DNA of 39,920 bases, taken from an uncultured Spirochaetaceae bacterium (GTDB taxonomy: Bacteria; Spirochaetota; Spirochaetia; Sphaerochaetales; Sphaerochaetaceae). The translations under genes and the position numbers were made by a program. Below are positions 16,355 to 24,854 of the stretch, in pieces. Location of the stretch: the NCBI GenBank assembly GCA_944389155.1, contig CALXLI010000034.1:1-39920 (forward strand). Direction: 5' to 3'. The notes under the pieces were generated by a model. The model saw nothing but the letters and a program-made list of their open reading frames with translations, ran no database searches and had not been told where the DNA came from. Positions within the stretch are counted from its first letter, which is position 1; the number at the start of each line of letters is the position of its first letter.

Positions 16355-18236
16355 ATGAAAAGACTGAAGCTTAATTCTATAACCCACAATGTTTTGCGCA
16401 TGGGGGGGGGTATTAGTATTATTGCTAGGCCTCCTATTCTCCTGTTCAGATGAGCAGACTGTTATGCATACAGTCACATTCAACCTTGACGGTGGATCAT
16501 TCCAAGATGGAACGGAAGAAACTGCAGCTGTTCGAGATGGCAGCATCCTTGAGCGTCCTTCAGATCCTGTCAAAGCTTCAACAGACTACTATCGTTACAC
16601 TTTTGATGACTGGTACAGTGATGCAGAGTGTACAGTACCATTCGAATTCTCTACACCGATTACAGAGGATATAACGATATACGCAAAGTGGGACAGTGAA
16701 TCAAACAGTTCCAATCCTTCTATTCCCACAACCCGGTACACTATTACGTATACACATAACTATTCTGGCACAGGGAAACTATCAGGTATTCCAAATGAAA
16801 GCCAGATTGCAGAGGGTTCTTATGCAACAAAACCATCGCCAGATCCAGTACTTCTGGATGGAAACAAAACATATGTCTTCCTTGGATGGTTTGAGGAAGA
16901 ATCTTCCACCCCATTTGATTTTACCAAGCCAATCACAAGCAACAAAACACTTGAGGCAAGATGGAGCGATAAATCGTATTTCGATGATAAAGGATACACA
17001 ATCGCAGAAAATGATGCAGCGGCTCTTTTTGCTTGGGCAGAGGCTGTAGCAGAGGACAATGATCTTAACTGTACCCTTAATGGGGATATCAATCTTACAT
17101 CCAACTGGACACCTATAAGCACATATAGCGGCACATTCGATGGAAACGGCCATACGATAAGTGGAATGACAATCACAGAAGCAACAAGTAACAATATAGG
17201 TTTCATTGCACAACTATCAGGTACTGTAAAGAACCTTGGATTGGCTAATGTCAATATTGATATCTCAACTGATAGTTATGCTAATGTAGGAGCTGTTGCA
17301 GCACAAGTGACCGATGGGACAATCACAAGCTGTTATTCTAGTGGAAAAATATCTGTTAAAATAACAGGTGCCAGTAAATATCCTTGTGTGGGCGGCATTG
17401 CAGGAATAATGTCTGGAAGAAATAGCAATATTAAAACATCATATTCAACAGCAAACTTATCTGCCACGGGAGATAATGATAATACTGTCTATGCAGGTGG
17501 CATCATTGGGTTGAATCAGTCTGCCGGTAATATCACGGAATGCTATTATTCCACAGGAAATATATCTGCCACTAGTTACAGCAGTGTTGCCTATGCCGGT
17601 GGAATCATCGGACAAAATCAAGGAACTAGCAGTAGTATCACAGAATGCCATTCTACAGGAACTATATCTGCTGTTAGTAATAACCTTGCTGCTTATGCAG
17701 GCGGTATTATCGGAGATGCTCGCGGAAGTGGTGATATCATAGGGTGCTATTCTACAGGAAGCATATCGGCTTCTGGTACGGAAGATGAAGCTTATGCTGG
17801 AGGAATCGCAGGAAAGACTGAAAGTAATATTACAGCATGCTATTTTATAGGAACTATAACAACTGATAGCAGTAAAGCTTATGCTGGTGGTATCTGCGGA
17901 TCAACTACTATAACCTCCAATAGTGTAATTAAAGCTTGTTATTCAACAGGAAGTGTATCAAACCCAGTCTCAGGAAATTCCTATGCAGGAAGTATCTGTG
18001 GATATTTAAGCGATAATTGTACTATAGAAGAATGTTATTGGTCAGCAAAAGAAGGGACTTCAATAAACGGAATAGGCAGTAGTGATGACACTACCACGCA
18101 AGTAACAGGTGATACAACTTGGGAAACTGCCAAGAATGAGATGAATACAGAGCTCACTAATATTGATTATAAGTATACTGATAATCCAGACATTGATGAT
18201 TCCATTACAAGACCTCTTACACTTCATTGTAATTGA
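16355..18236 (+). CDS. Repeat-rich surface lipoprotein with poly-G interrupted signal peptide
   Basis: The long frame (open from 16389) encodes about 615 residues: a hydrophobic segment ending in the lipobox-like GLLFSC, two InlB/Listeria-Bacteroides-type repeats (HTVTFNLDGGSF ... YAKWD; YTITYTHNY ... LEARW), then five to six GLUG-like repeats of 29-34 residues with core YAGGIIG and ITECYSTG. It is probably an outer-surface adhesin or matrix-binding protein. The ATG at 16355 would add MKRLKLNSITHNVLRMGG, a basic n-region that completes a lipoprotein signal peptide, but the nine Gs at 16402-16410 put it out of frame; eight or eleven Gs restore it. As written, only the ATG at 16389, with no positive charge and no SD, is in frame. 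The coordinates follow the inferred start, which is OFF in this sequence. Confidence 0.75.
16402..16410 (+). repeat. Homopolymer of nine Gs within a signal-peptide coding region
   Basis: Nine consecutive Gs lie between the basic n-region (from 16355) and the hydrophobic core. Slippage by one base down or two bases up joins the two in frame. The rest of the window has no comparable G or C run. Confidence 0.85.
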
Positions 18237-18258
18237 TGTGATTTATGTTCAGATTTAT

Positions 18259-18292
18259 GTCTTGCGGTTTCGACCGCAGGACATTTATTTTT
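18259..18292 (+). terminator. Rho-independent terminator of the lipoprotein gene
   Basis: A 10-bp stem with one G-U pair (18259-18268 with 18273-18282) closed by a TTCG tetraloop, followed by ATTTATTTTT. It overlaps the last codons of the convergent gene that ends at 18285. Confidence 0.9.
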
Positions 18293-18716
18293 CGCTTATA
18301 TCCACAATCTCTGCATCTTTGATTGAAAAGGCATCTGTTACAAGAGTGATGAATTCCCGTCTGACTGAGATTGTGAGATTGATGTCTCTTTTCTGAAAGA
18401 GCTTGAGAGCTGGAGCAAAGCCACCACCTTGTACTTCTAGGCGTCCAACCTCATCCAGAACTACATCTCTGTCTTTGATTTTCATCAGCTCGCTGTTTGC
18501 CCAGTCAAATACGCTCTGGTCGTAATACCACATGCCAAACTTATCGGGGAATATGGGCTCATCGCTCATCAGGAGACGTTCTTCGCCGCTTTCGTTATTC
18601 TTCAGGTAATAGGCACTTTCTCTATGGATTGAGAGAAAGCCCTTTGCTCTTTGCTCAAGAAGATAGGTTGTCTTTCCTTCCCCTCTTCCACCGGTGATGA
18701 TCCTACAGCTCTTCAT
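18285..18716 (-). CDS. THEP1-like nucleoside-triphosphatase
   Basis: The 143-residue protein has Walker A GGRGEGKTT at residues 9-17 and a Walker B region VVLDEVGRLEVQGGGF, which matches the D-E-x-G-x-x-E pattern of the THEP1 NTPase family (PF03266). Members hydrolyse NTPs slowly and have been linked to nucleotide or RNA processing, but the role is unknown. It is shorter than most family members (about 175 residues). It overlaps the end of the ACT-domain gene by 14 nt, so the two are translated from the same transcript. Its stop lies inside the terminator of the convergent lipoprotein gene. Confidence 0.8.
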   Translation of the reverse strand: MKSCRIITGGRGEGKTTYLLEQRAKGFLSIHRESAYYLKNNESGEERLLMSDEPIFPDKFGMWYYDQSVFDWANSELMKIKDRDVVLDEVGRLEVQGGGFAPALKLFQKRDINLTISVRREFITLVTDAFSIKDAEIVDISEK

Positions 18717-19365
18717 CCAGGAACGCTTCCAAGGCCTCGTAAGCTCTATAGCTATCTTCCCTTGTGATTACAAACGTCAGGACGTTCATGGTCGATACGA
18801 TCTCTATTATGTTTATGTTCTCCCAAGCAAGCTTGCGTATGGCAAGATAAAGGATGCCTGGAGTCTGGAGGAAGTCGCCGTGGAATACGATGGTGAGCGC
18901 AACCAGATCTGAATAGCGATGGACTATCTTCTGATCCTTCATCAGCTCATCAACCGCTGCCCTGTGGTTCTCGCTTACAGCAAGGGTTATCTCATGTGAG
19001 CCAAGTGTGATGTTCAGGAAATCCCCCTGTTCAGGATGGACTATATCATAGAGCTTCGAGAGCTGCGGTATGAACGAGTCATCGCGGGAGAAGTTTACAT
19101 CATAGATGTTTGTCTTCATCTGTATCTCATACTCGATCTTTCCACCACCCATGCTCTTCTGAGAGCTCTTGAGCTCATCTGCATAGCGTCTTATAGCCAT
19201 GACGATCGCAGCTGTATTCACTGCTCCTCCATGAAGGCTCTCGACCTTCGGCTGGATTGACTTGGCAAGATTCGAGAAGGAGATGACTTCCTGTATGAGC
19301 ATCTCTGAAATGAATGGACTGCGATTTATTATTGTCTTGACAGCTGATGCAACTGATACCGACAT
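18703..19365 (-). CDS. ACT-domain protein, amino-acid sensor or aspartokinase-like regulator
   Basis: The 220-residue protein has an N-terminal helical part (SVSVASAVKTIINRSPFISEML, reminiscent of a winged-helix or effector domain) and a C-terminal half with two ACT-like stretches: ALTIVFHGDFLQTPGILYLAIRKL and NIIEIVSTMNVLTFVITRED. The second resembles the ligand-binding regions of aspartate kinases. There is no kinase domain. Proteins like this (COG2150 type) are predicted regulators of amino acid metabolism. AGGAGC precedes the ATG by 6 nt. Two repeated inverted repeats overlap its promoter. Coupled to the NTPase gene. Confidence 0.7.
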   Translation of the reverse strand: MSVSVASAVKTIINRSPFISEMLIQEVISFSNLAKSIQPKVESLHGGAVNTAAIVMAIRRYADELKSSQKSMGGGKIEYEIQMKTNIYDVNFSRDDSFIPQLSKLYDIVHPEQGDFLNITLGSHEITLAVSENHRAAVDELMKDQKIVHRYSDLVALTIVFHGDFLQTPGILYLAIRKLAWENINIIEIVSTMNVLTFVITREDSYRAYEALEAFLDEEL

Positions 19366-19376
19366 TATAGCTCCTG

Positions 19377-19411
19377 TGTTATTTTATTAACTGAATGTTA
19401 TATTATTAACA
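19377..19411 (-). promoter_or_regulatory. Paired operator-like repeats upstream of the ACT-domain gene
   Basis: TGTTATTTTATTAAC (19377-19391) and TGTTATATTATTAACA (19396-19411) are repeats of each other, offset by 19 bp, about two helical turns. Each is itself an inverted repeat with TGTTA and TAAC(A) arms. On the minus strand they cover the likely -10 and -35 of the gene starting at 19365, so a dimeric regulator binding side by side on one face is plausible. Confidence 0.55.
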
Positions 19412-19486
19412 TGATATATACAAGGTGGAAATGAACATTTTCTGCAATGGTCCACATTTTCACTACAATTCACACAGAGCATGTGG

Positions 19487-19492
19487 TAACAT
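19487..19492 (+). promoter_or_regulatory. Leaderless-type -10 of nrdR
   Basis: TAACAT lies 6 nt before the ATG at 19499. The -35 region (TACAAT at 19464-19469 for a 17-nt spacer) is weak. No SD precedes the start. Confidence 0.45.
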
Positions 19493-19498
19493 CAATTC

Positions 19499-19960
19499 AT
19501 GCAATGCCCTAGATGCGGAAAGGATAACGATAAAGTACTGGAATCGAGATCGAACAAGGACGGCACATCGATAAGACGGCGCCGGGAATGCCTTGAGTGC
19601 GGACATCGCTTCACAAGCTATGAGAAGATAGAAGAGAAGCCTATCATGGTGATAAAGAAGGATGGCCGGCATCAGCCCTTCGACATATCAAAGGTCGAAA
19701 GAGGAATAAGGCAATGCACAGAAAAGCTTTCCGTGACGCAGGATGAGATTGATTCGATACTTCGCAACATCGAGGACAATGTATATAGGATCGCAGGAAG
19801 CAAGAACACGATTACAAGCCAGGAGGTCGGTGAAGAGACGCTCAGGCAGCTTTATCCTGTATCGAGGGTAGCATATGTGCGCTTTGCATCTGTATACAGG
19901 GCATTCGATGACCTTGACCAGTTCATAAAGGAAATCGAAAGGATAGCAAAGGGCGATTAA
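19499..19960 (+). CDS. nrdR: Ribonucleotide reductase regulator NrdR
   Basis: The 153-residue protein has the NrdR zinc ribbon with cysteines at 3, 6, 31 and 34 (MQCPRCGKDN ... ECLECGHRF) followed by an ATP-cone (about residues 49-139). NrdR senses ATP/dATP and represses ribonucleotide reductase genes. No sequence resembling the conserved NrdR box was seen next to it. The stop codon is interleaved with that of dgt on the other strand (4-nt overlap); both proteins affect dNTP levels. Confidence 0.95.
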   Translation: MQCPRCGKDNDKVLESRSNKDGTSIRRRRECLECGHRFTSYEKIEEKPIMVIKKDGRHQPFDISKVERGIRQCTEKLSVTQDEIDSILRNIEDNVYRIAGSKNTITSQEVGEETLRQLYPVSRVAYVRFASVYRAFDDLDQFIKEIERIAKGD

Positions 19961-21117
19961 CGCGGCGAGGCATCAAACCAGCGGCCTGTTACGCTCTGCT
20001 CTATCTCCTCATTCAGATGGTCTGGCTTCAGAATCTCATTTGCGGCATCGAGAGCGAAGTTATCTGTCATGCCAGCCACATAGTCGATTATCATGCGCTT
20101 ATCGCTGCCTTCCTTCTCCATATACATCGGATACATTGTCTGTATGTGGTTCGAGAATCCCGCAGCGAGCATATTGCGCTCTGACATATAGCCTTTCGGA
20201 TCCAGGCCATATGATGAATAGAGCTCTTCAAGATAATCGATTATAAGACGGAGAAGACGCGTGAAGTAACGTGTGTAGCCATTGAGGATATCAGAGCGGT
20301 ATATATTCTCATAGTTGAACGTGCTGAAAGCCTCCACAGCCTCGAAGATATAAGGGGAGAAGCCAATGCCTTCCTCCTCGCTCGCACCTGCTATTATGTC
20401 CTGCACAAGCGTGTTGATGATTGTGCTGTTTGTCTTTCCAAGACGTTCTGATACGATCTTCGGAAGATCCTTACCCTTCAGTATCCCAAGCCTGTACGCA
20501 TCCTCGTAATCACGCCCAAGATACGCGATGCTGTCTGAGAAGCGGACTATCGCTCCTTCATATGTTGCAGGAATCAGTCCTTCACGTTCTTCAATTGAAT
20601 CAAGATCCCGGATCGCAAGGGTTGGCTTTATGCGGACACTGAGCTTCTCGCCGTTATGGCATACGATGCCATCGCGAACAGCATATGTAAGGTTCAGCCC
20701 CTTGCCGTGCTCGGAAAGGAAGTCAACGACACGGAGTGAGTTCACCTCATGCTCGAACTTGCCAAGCCCCCTCTCTTCCGATAGCTTCGATATTATCCTC
20801 TCCCCTACATGTCCGAATGGAGTGTGTCCAAGGTCATGGCCCATTCCGATTGCCCAGGCCATCTCGGAGTCAAGCCCAAGAGGCCGGCAGATCGATGAAG
20901 CTATCGAGGCAACGTGCAGGACATGCTCCATGCGCGTGCAGATATGATCGTTTGAAGGAGCAAAGAAAACCTGGGTCTTATGCTTGAGGCGCCTGAATGG
21001 CGATGAATGGATGATGGCTGTCGTATCACGATAGAAAGGACCTCTCGAATCCTCTTCCCTATTCCTCTTGCGTCTTCTAAGCTCTTTTGCCAGTTCTTTG
21101 TCCGTGTACTCAATCAT
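19957..21117 (-). CDS. dgt: dGTPase-like dNTP triphosphohydrolase
   Basis: This 386-residue HD-domain enzyme belongs to the dGTPase-like group (SRGPFYRDTTAIIHSSPFRRLKHKTQVF; HD residues H65, H94-D95 in GHDLGHTPFGH). It cleaves dNTPs to deoxynucleosides and triphosphate, which trims dNTP pools and can restrict phages. I set the start at the ATG of MIEYTDKEL; a TTG two codons upstream (21123) is the alternative. No SD is visible; TATGAT (21130-21135) ends 6 nt before the TTG or 12 nt before the ATG, so the message is leaderless or nearly so. Confidence 0.9.
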   Translation of the reverse strand: MIEYTDKELAKELRRRKRNREEDSRGPFYRDTTAIIHSSPFRRLKHKTQVFFAPSNDHICTRMEHVLHVASIASSICRPLGLDSEMAWAIGMGHDLGHTPFGHVGERIISKLSEERGLGKFEHEVNSLRVVDFLSEHGKGLNLTYAVRDGIVCHNGEKLSVRIKPTLAIRDLDSIEEREGLIPATYEGAIVRFSDSIAYLGRDYEDAYRLGILKGKDLPKIVSERLGKTNSTIINTLVQDIIAGASEEEGIGFSPYIFEAVEAFSTFNYENIYRSDILNGYTRYFTRLLRLIIDYLEELYSSYGLDPKGYMSERNMLAAGFSNHIQTMYPMYMEKEGSDKRMIIDYVAGMTDNFALDAANEILKPDHLNEEIEQSVTGRWFDASPR

Positions 21118-21152
21118 AGCCAATATGTTATCATAGGAAGCGGAGAGTGAAT

Positions 21153-21602
21153 ATGATTGTCTACATCATTCCGATTGCAGCGCTTCTTCTTGCATTCATG
21201 TCGCTTCTGGCAACGCTGCGCTTCATAGTTTCCCGGCAAGGGCTTTATTGGGTATTCCCGGCAATCATCTCCCTCATCCTGTTCTTCCTGAATCTGCAGA
21301 CTCTGCTGGAAGCAGGTGAAGCTGAACCGGTATCCATAGATCTGAGCTTTGAGGCAACAGCGCCTCTTATACTTGCGGCGCTATGGTATCTGACGATCAT
21401 AGTCTTCCACTATGCGCTCAAGAAGACAATAATCGAGAACAGGTTCGAGAACGACAGCATAAAGAACAGGGCGGAAGCTGAGTATCTTGAGAAATACGAG
21501 GCAAGGATGAGAAGGAAGAGCCAGAAGAGGAGAAGCGAGAAAAGCGAGAACAGCTCTTATATTCCATCTGTACCTGAGTATAAAACAGCTGAAGATGATT
21601 GA
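21153..21602 (+). CDS. Three-helix membrane protein with basic tail
   Basis: The 149-residue product has three hydrophobic helices (about residues 1-24, 30-48 and 67-87) and a cytoplasmic tail with a charged coiled region (KKTIIENRFENDSIKNR, then EARMRRKSQKRRSEK). I cannot name the family. The ATG at 21153 is favoured over a GTG at 21147 because GGAG at 21142-21145 has normal spacing only for the ATG. It is divergent from dgt and close upstream of aroK, but aroK seems to have its own promoter overlapping this gene's stop codon. Confidence 0.7.
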   Translation: MIVYIIPIAALLLAFMSLLATLRFIVSRQGLYWVFPAIISLILFFLNLQTLLEAGEAEPVSIDLSFEATAPLILAALWYLTIIVFHYALKKTIIENRFENDSIKNRAEAEYLEKYEARMRRKSQKRRSEKSENSSYIPSVPEYKTAEDD

Positions 21603-21627
21603 TGATAAATCCTTCAGATGATACGAT
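21599..21627 (+). promoter_or_regulatory. Promoter of the aroK-aroC operon
   Basis: TTGATG (21599-21604), 17 nt, TACGAT (21622-21627), 9 nt, ATG at 21637. The -35 overlaps the upstream stop codon. No SD precedes aroK. Confidence 0.5.
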
Positions 21628-21636
21628 TCCCCTATT

Positions 21637-22164
21637 ATGGCGAGACTATTCTTTGTTGGAATAAAACACTCAGGAAAGACAACACAGGCAAAGCTTGTAT
21701 CAAGGCTTACGTCCATCGCGTTCATGGATGCAGATGACCTGATAGCCCAGACACTCGGAGGTATGAGCGTCAGGGAGGCTTACAGGAAAGAGGGACAGGA
21801 AGCATTCATGAAAAGGGAAAAGGAAGCGGTCAAGGCGTTCATCGAGGAAAATGGAAGCTTCATACTCTCCCTTGGCGGCGGTGCGGCAGACAATACAGAG
21901 CTTATGGATCTGATGAAGAGAGAAGGAAGCATAATATATCTCAAGAGGAATGAAAGCGACATGCTTCCTGTAATACTCCGCCATGGCATACCGGCATTCC
22001 TTGACGAAAACGATCTCGAAGGCTCGTTCCACCGCGTATATGAGCGCCGTGACAGGATCTATACGGAATATGCAGACCTTGTGATTGACCTTGGAAGCTA
22101 TGGAGACAAGGAAGCAGCAGCGGAAATGACGGCTGCCCAGCTCAGGGAGAAAGGCTATGTTTAA
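21637..22164 (+). CDS. aroK: Shikimate kinase
   Basis: The 175-residue kinase has Walker A GIKHSGKTT, FMDADDLI (the DxD-type shikimate/Mg site), LGGGA and ERRDRIYTEYADLVID near the end, all family signatures. It phosphorylates shikimate to shikimate 3-phosphate on the way to chorismate. First gene of an operon with aroC, which starts inside it (8-nt overlap). EPSP synthase (aroA) and 3-dehydroquinate synthase (aroB) are not in the window. Confidence 0.92.
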   Translation: MARLFFVGIKHSGKTTQAKLVSRLTSIAFMDADDLIAQTLGGMSVREAYRKEGQEAFMKREKEAVKAFIEENGSFILSLGGGAADNTELMDLMKREGSIIYLKRNESDMLPVILRHGIPAFLDENDLEGSFHRVYERRDRIYTEYADLVIDLGSYGDKEAAAEMTAAQLREKGYV

Positions 22165-23221
22165 TACATTCGGCAGGATACTCACGCTCACGACATTCGG
22201 AGAATCCCATGGAAAGGCTATCGGAGGTATTGTCGATGGATACCCCGCAGGCATTGCCCTTGACATGGAAATGATAGAAAGCGAGATGGCAAGGCGCCGG
22301 CCAGGAAGCACGAAGCTTGGAACGGCAAGGTCTGAAAAGGATGAGGTGAAGATACTCTCAGGGCTGTATAACGGCGTCACGACGGGAACGCCTATCGCAT
22401 TCATGATAGAGAACACATCCCAGATTTCCTCCCACTACAGCGATATAGAGCATAAGATGAGACCTGGGCACGCAGACTATACATTCCAGGCAAAGTATGG
22501 GATAAGGGATCCGAGAGGCGGTGGAAGGTCATCAGGAAGGGAGACAGCTGCAAGGGTATTCGGAGGGGCTCTTGCAAAGCAGCTCCTCTCATCCTTCGGT
22601 GTGTCAATCGGAGCCGGTGTCATAGAAGCTGCAGGCATAAAGGCTACATCATATGAATGGAATCCCCCATTCCCTCCCCCGCTATATGCACCGGACTGCC
22701 CTGAGCGTGAGAGCATGATAAATGCAATCGAAAAGGCAAAGGAGGAGTGCGACAGCGTTGGAGGGATCATCGAATGCAGGGCTTCTGGGGTCCCTGTGGG
22801 AATCGGGGATCCTGTCTTCGGCAAGCTTGATGCGCTTCTTGCCCATGCCATGCTTTCTATAGGAGCTGTAAAGGGAGTCGAATTCGGTTCGGGATTCGAG
22901 GCGGCAAGGAAAAGAGGTTCTGAGAACAATGACCAGATGCGCATGGAAAACGGTGAAGTGCGCTTCCTTTCCAATAATGCAGGGGGAATACTTGGAGGGA
23001 TATCAAACGGGAACGATATAGTGCTGCGTGCAGCTATCAAGCCAACACCATCGATTGCAAGGGAGCAGCTTACGATTACCGACACATATGAGGATACCGA
23101 TATATGCGTTCATGGACGGCATGATCCATCAATCGTTGCGCGCGCTGTCGTTGTCGTCGAGGCCATGGCTGCACTGACGATTGCCGATGCCCTTCTTGTA
23201 AGGAGGTGCTATGAGCGATAA
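22157..23221 (+). CDS. aroC: Chorismate synthase
   Basis: The 354-residue enzyme shows FGESHGKAIGGIVDGYPAG, RPGHADYTFQAKYGIRDPRGGGRSSGRETAARV and SNNAGGILGGISNG, the FMN- and substrate-binding signatures. It converts EPSP to chorismate using reduced FMN. GGGAGAAAGG precedes its ATG inside the end of aroK. It overlaps the following helicase gene by 11 nt, so aroK-aroC-helicase-partner form one operon. Confidence 0.96.
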   Translation: MFNTFGRILTLTTFGESHGKAIGGIVDGYPAGIALDMEMIESEMARRRPGSTKLGTARSEKDEVKILSGLYNGVTTGTPIAFMIENTSQISSHYSDIEHKMRPGHADYTFQAKYGIRDPRGGGRSSGRETAARVFGGALAKQLLSSFGVSIGAGVIEAAGIKATSYEWNPPFPPPLYAPDCPERESMINAIEKAKEECDSVGGIIECRASGVPVGIGDPVFGKLDALLAHAMLSIGAVKGVEFGSGFEAARKRGSENNDQMRMENGEVRFLSNNAGGILGGISNGNDIVLRAAIKPTPSIAREQLTITDTYEDTDICVHGRHDPSIVARAVVVVEAMAALTIADALLVRRCYER

Positions 23222-24854
23222 GCCCCTTACGATACAGAGCGACAGGACGATGCTGCTGGATGTCCACTCCCCTTCTGCTGAGAGCTGCAGGGAAGACATC
23301 ATAGCATTTTCAGACCTTGTGAAAAGCCCTGAGCATGTGCACACATACTCTGTCTCATCGCTGTCGCTATGGAATGCAATCTCATCAGGACTGACTGCAG
23401 AGGAAATCATAGGACGTCTGAAGAAGTGGTCACGCTTTGATATCGATGAAAGGGTTTCATTCTTCATTGAGGACCAGTGCAGACGATACGGAGACTTCGT
23501 GCTTGAGGAATACGATGACGAGGACCTTATCCTGACAGTCAGGAGGAAGATATTCGCACTTCAGCTCATGGGAGAGAAATCGCTTTCTTCCATACTTCGT
23601 CCCAACGATGAAAGCTCATTCCTTGTTTCAAGGATGCAGAGGGGAACTCTCAAGGCCCTCATGATAAAGCTCGGCTTCCCTGTCGATGACAGGATTCCCC
23701 TCAAGAATGGAACGCCGCTTCCGATAAAGCTGAAGGATAACTTCACGCCACGCTATTACCAGATAGACGCCGCAAAGGCCCTTGTCGGAAACGGAGGAGC
23801 GGGAACTGGATTCGGCACGATCGTGCTTCCCTGCGGATCTGGCAAGACGATTGTCGGAATGCTTGTGGCCTCAGCTCTGAGCACAAACACACTTATCCTC
23901 ACCCCGAACATCACAGCGCTGAGGCAGTGGAAGAGAGAGCTATTGGACAAGACAGAGCTCAAGGAAGGCGACATTGGGGAATACTCAGGAGAAAAGAAGG
24001 AGATAAAGCCTGTAACCATATGCACTTATCAGGTACTCTCCTGGAGACAGGGGGATGATGAGGACTATAAGCACTTCAATCTATTCAGGCAAAGAGGCTG
24101 GGGACTCATCATATACGACGAAGTCCATATGCTCCCTGCCCCTGTATTCCGCATCACAGCAGAGCTTCAGGCTATACACCGCCTGGGGCTTACAGCCACG
24201 CTTGTCAGGGAAGACGGAAGAGAGGATGAGGTATTCTCGCTTGTAGGCCCGAAGCGTTATGACACGCCATGGCTTGAACTTGAAAGGAAGGGGTTCATCG
24301 CAAAAGCATATTGCCATGAGCTCAGGATCCCGCTTCCTGAGGAAGAGGAGGTGCCATATGCCCTTGCATCAGGAAGGGAGAAGTTCAGGATCGCTGCAGA
24401 GAACCCTAACAAGACAGCTGTTGTCAGGAAGCTTCTTGAGAAGCATAAGGATGACAGGATACTGATAATCGGCCAGTACATAGATCAGCTCAAGGCACTG
24501 CACAAGGAGCTTGGCTTCCCTCTTATAACAGGGACCATGGCAAACAGGAAAAGAGATGAGCTTTACCAGAGTTTCAGGGATGGCGAGATCAATACGCTTA
24601 TAGTATCCAAGGTAGCGAACAATGCGATAGACCTCCCTGATGCATCTGTCCTTGTTGAGATATCAGGGACATTCGGATCGAGGCAGGAAGAGGCGCAGAG
24701 ACTTGGACGCATACTTCGGCCGAAGAGCCGGGACAGCCATTTCTATACATTGGTGACAGAGTATTCAAGGGAAGAGGAGTTTGCGCAGAACAGGCAGAAG
24801 TTCCTCTCCGAGCAAGGCTATAGCTACACGATAGAAAGGATAGAGGATGCTTGA
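23211..24854 (+). CDS. XPB-like DNA helicase
   Basis: The 547-residue protein is an SF2 helicase of the XPB/Rad25 group: N-terminal damage-recognition-like region, Walker A LPCGSGKT (about residues 205-212), DEVH box in IIYDEVHML (about 302), GLTATLVREDGREDEV, and motif VI QEEAQRLGRILRPK. XPB in eukaryotes and archaea unwinds DNA in repair and transcription; bacterial copies are found in actinobacteria, spirochaetes and some others, with 3'-5' helicase activity described for mycobacterial XPB. AAGGAGG lies 5 nt before the ATG. It overlaps the partner gene by 8 nt. Confidence 0.9.
   Translation: MSDKPLTIQSDRTMLLDVHSPSAESCREDIIAFSDLVKSPEHVHTYSVSSLSLWNAISSGLTAEEIIGRLKKWSRFDIDERVSFFIEDQCRRYGDFVLEEYDDEDLILTVRRKIFALQLMGEKSLSSILRPNDESSFLVSRMQRGTLKALMIKLGFPVDDRIPLKNGTPLPIKLKDNFTPRYYQIDAAKALVGNGGAGTGFGTIVLPCGSGKTIVGMLVASALSTNTLILTPNITALRQWKRELLDKTELKEGDIGEYSGEKKEIKPVTICTYQVLSWRQGDDEDYKHFNLFRQRGWGLIIYDEVHMLPAPVFRITAELQAIHRLGLTATLVREDGREDEVFSLVGPKRYDTPWLELERKGFIAKAYCHELRIPLPEEEEVPYALASGREKFRIAAENPNKTAVVRKLLEKHKDDRILIIGQYIDQLKALHKELGFPLITGTMANRKRDELYQSFRDGEINTLIVSKVANNAIDLPDASVLVEISGTFGSRQEEAQRLGRILRPKSRDSHFYTLVTEYSREEEFAQNRQKFLSEQGYSYTIERIEDA

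Noticed and set aside
16389..16445. ATG at 16389 as the natural start of the lipoprotein
   Set aside because: No SD, no promoter spacing, no positive charge before the hydrophobic core; the 16355 start gives all three apart from an SD, once the G run has 8 or 11 Gs.
17280..18020. Recent DNA duplication in the GLUG repeats
   Set aside because: The repeats match at the protein level but codons differ between copies, so they are old.
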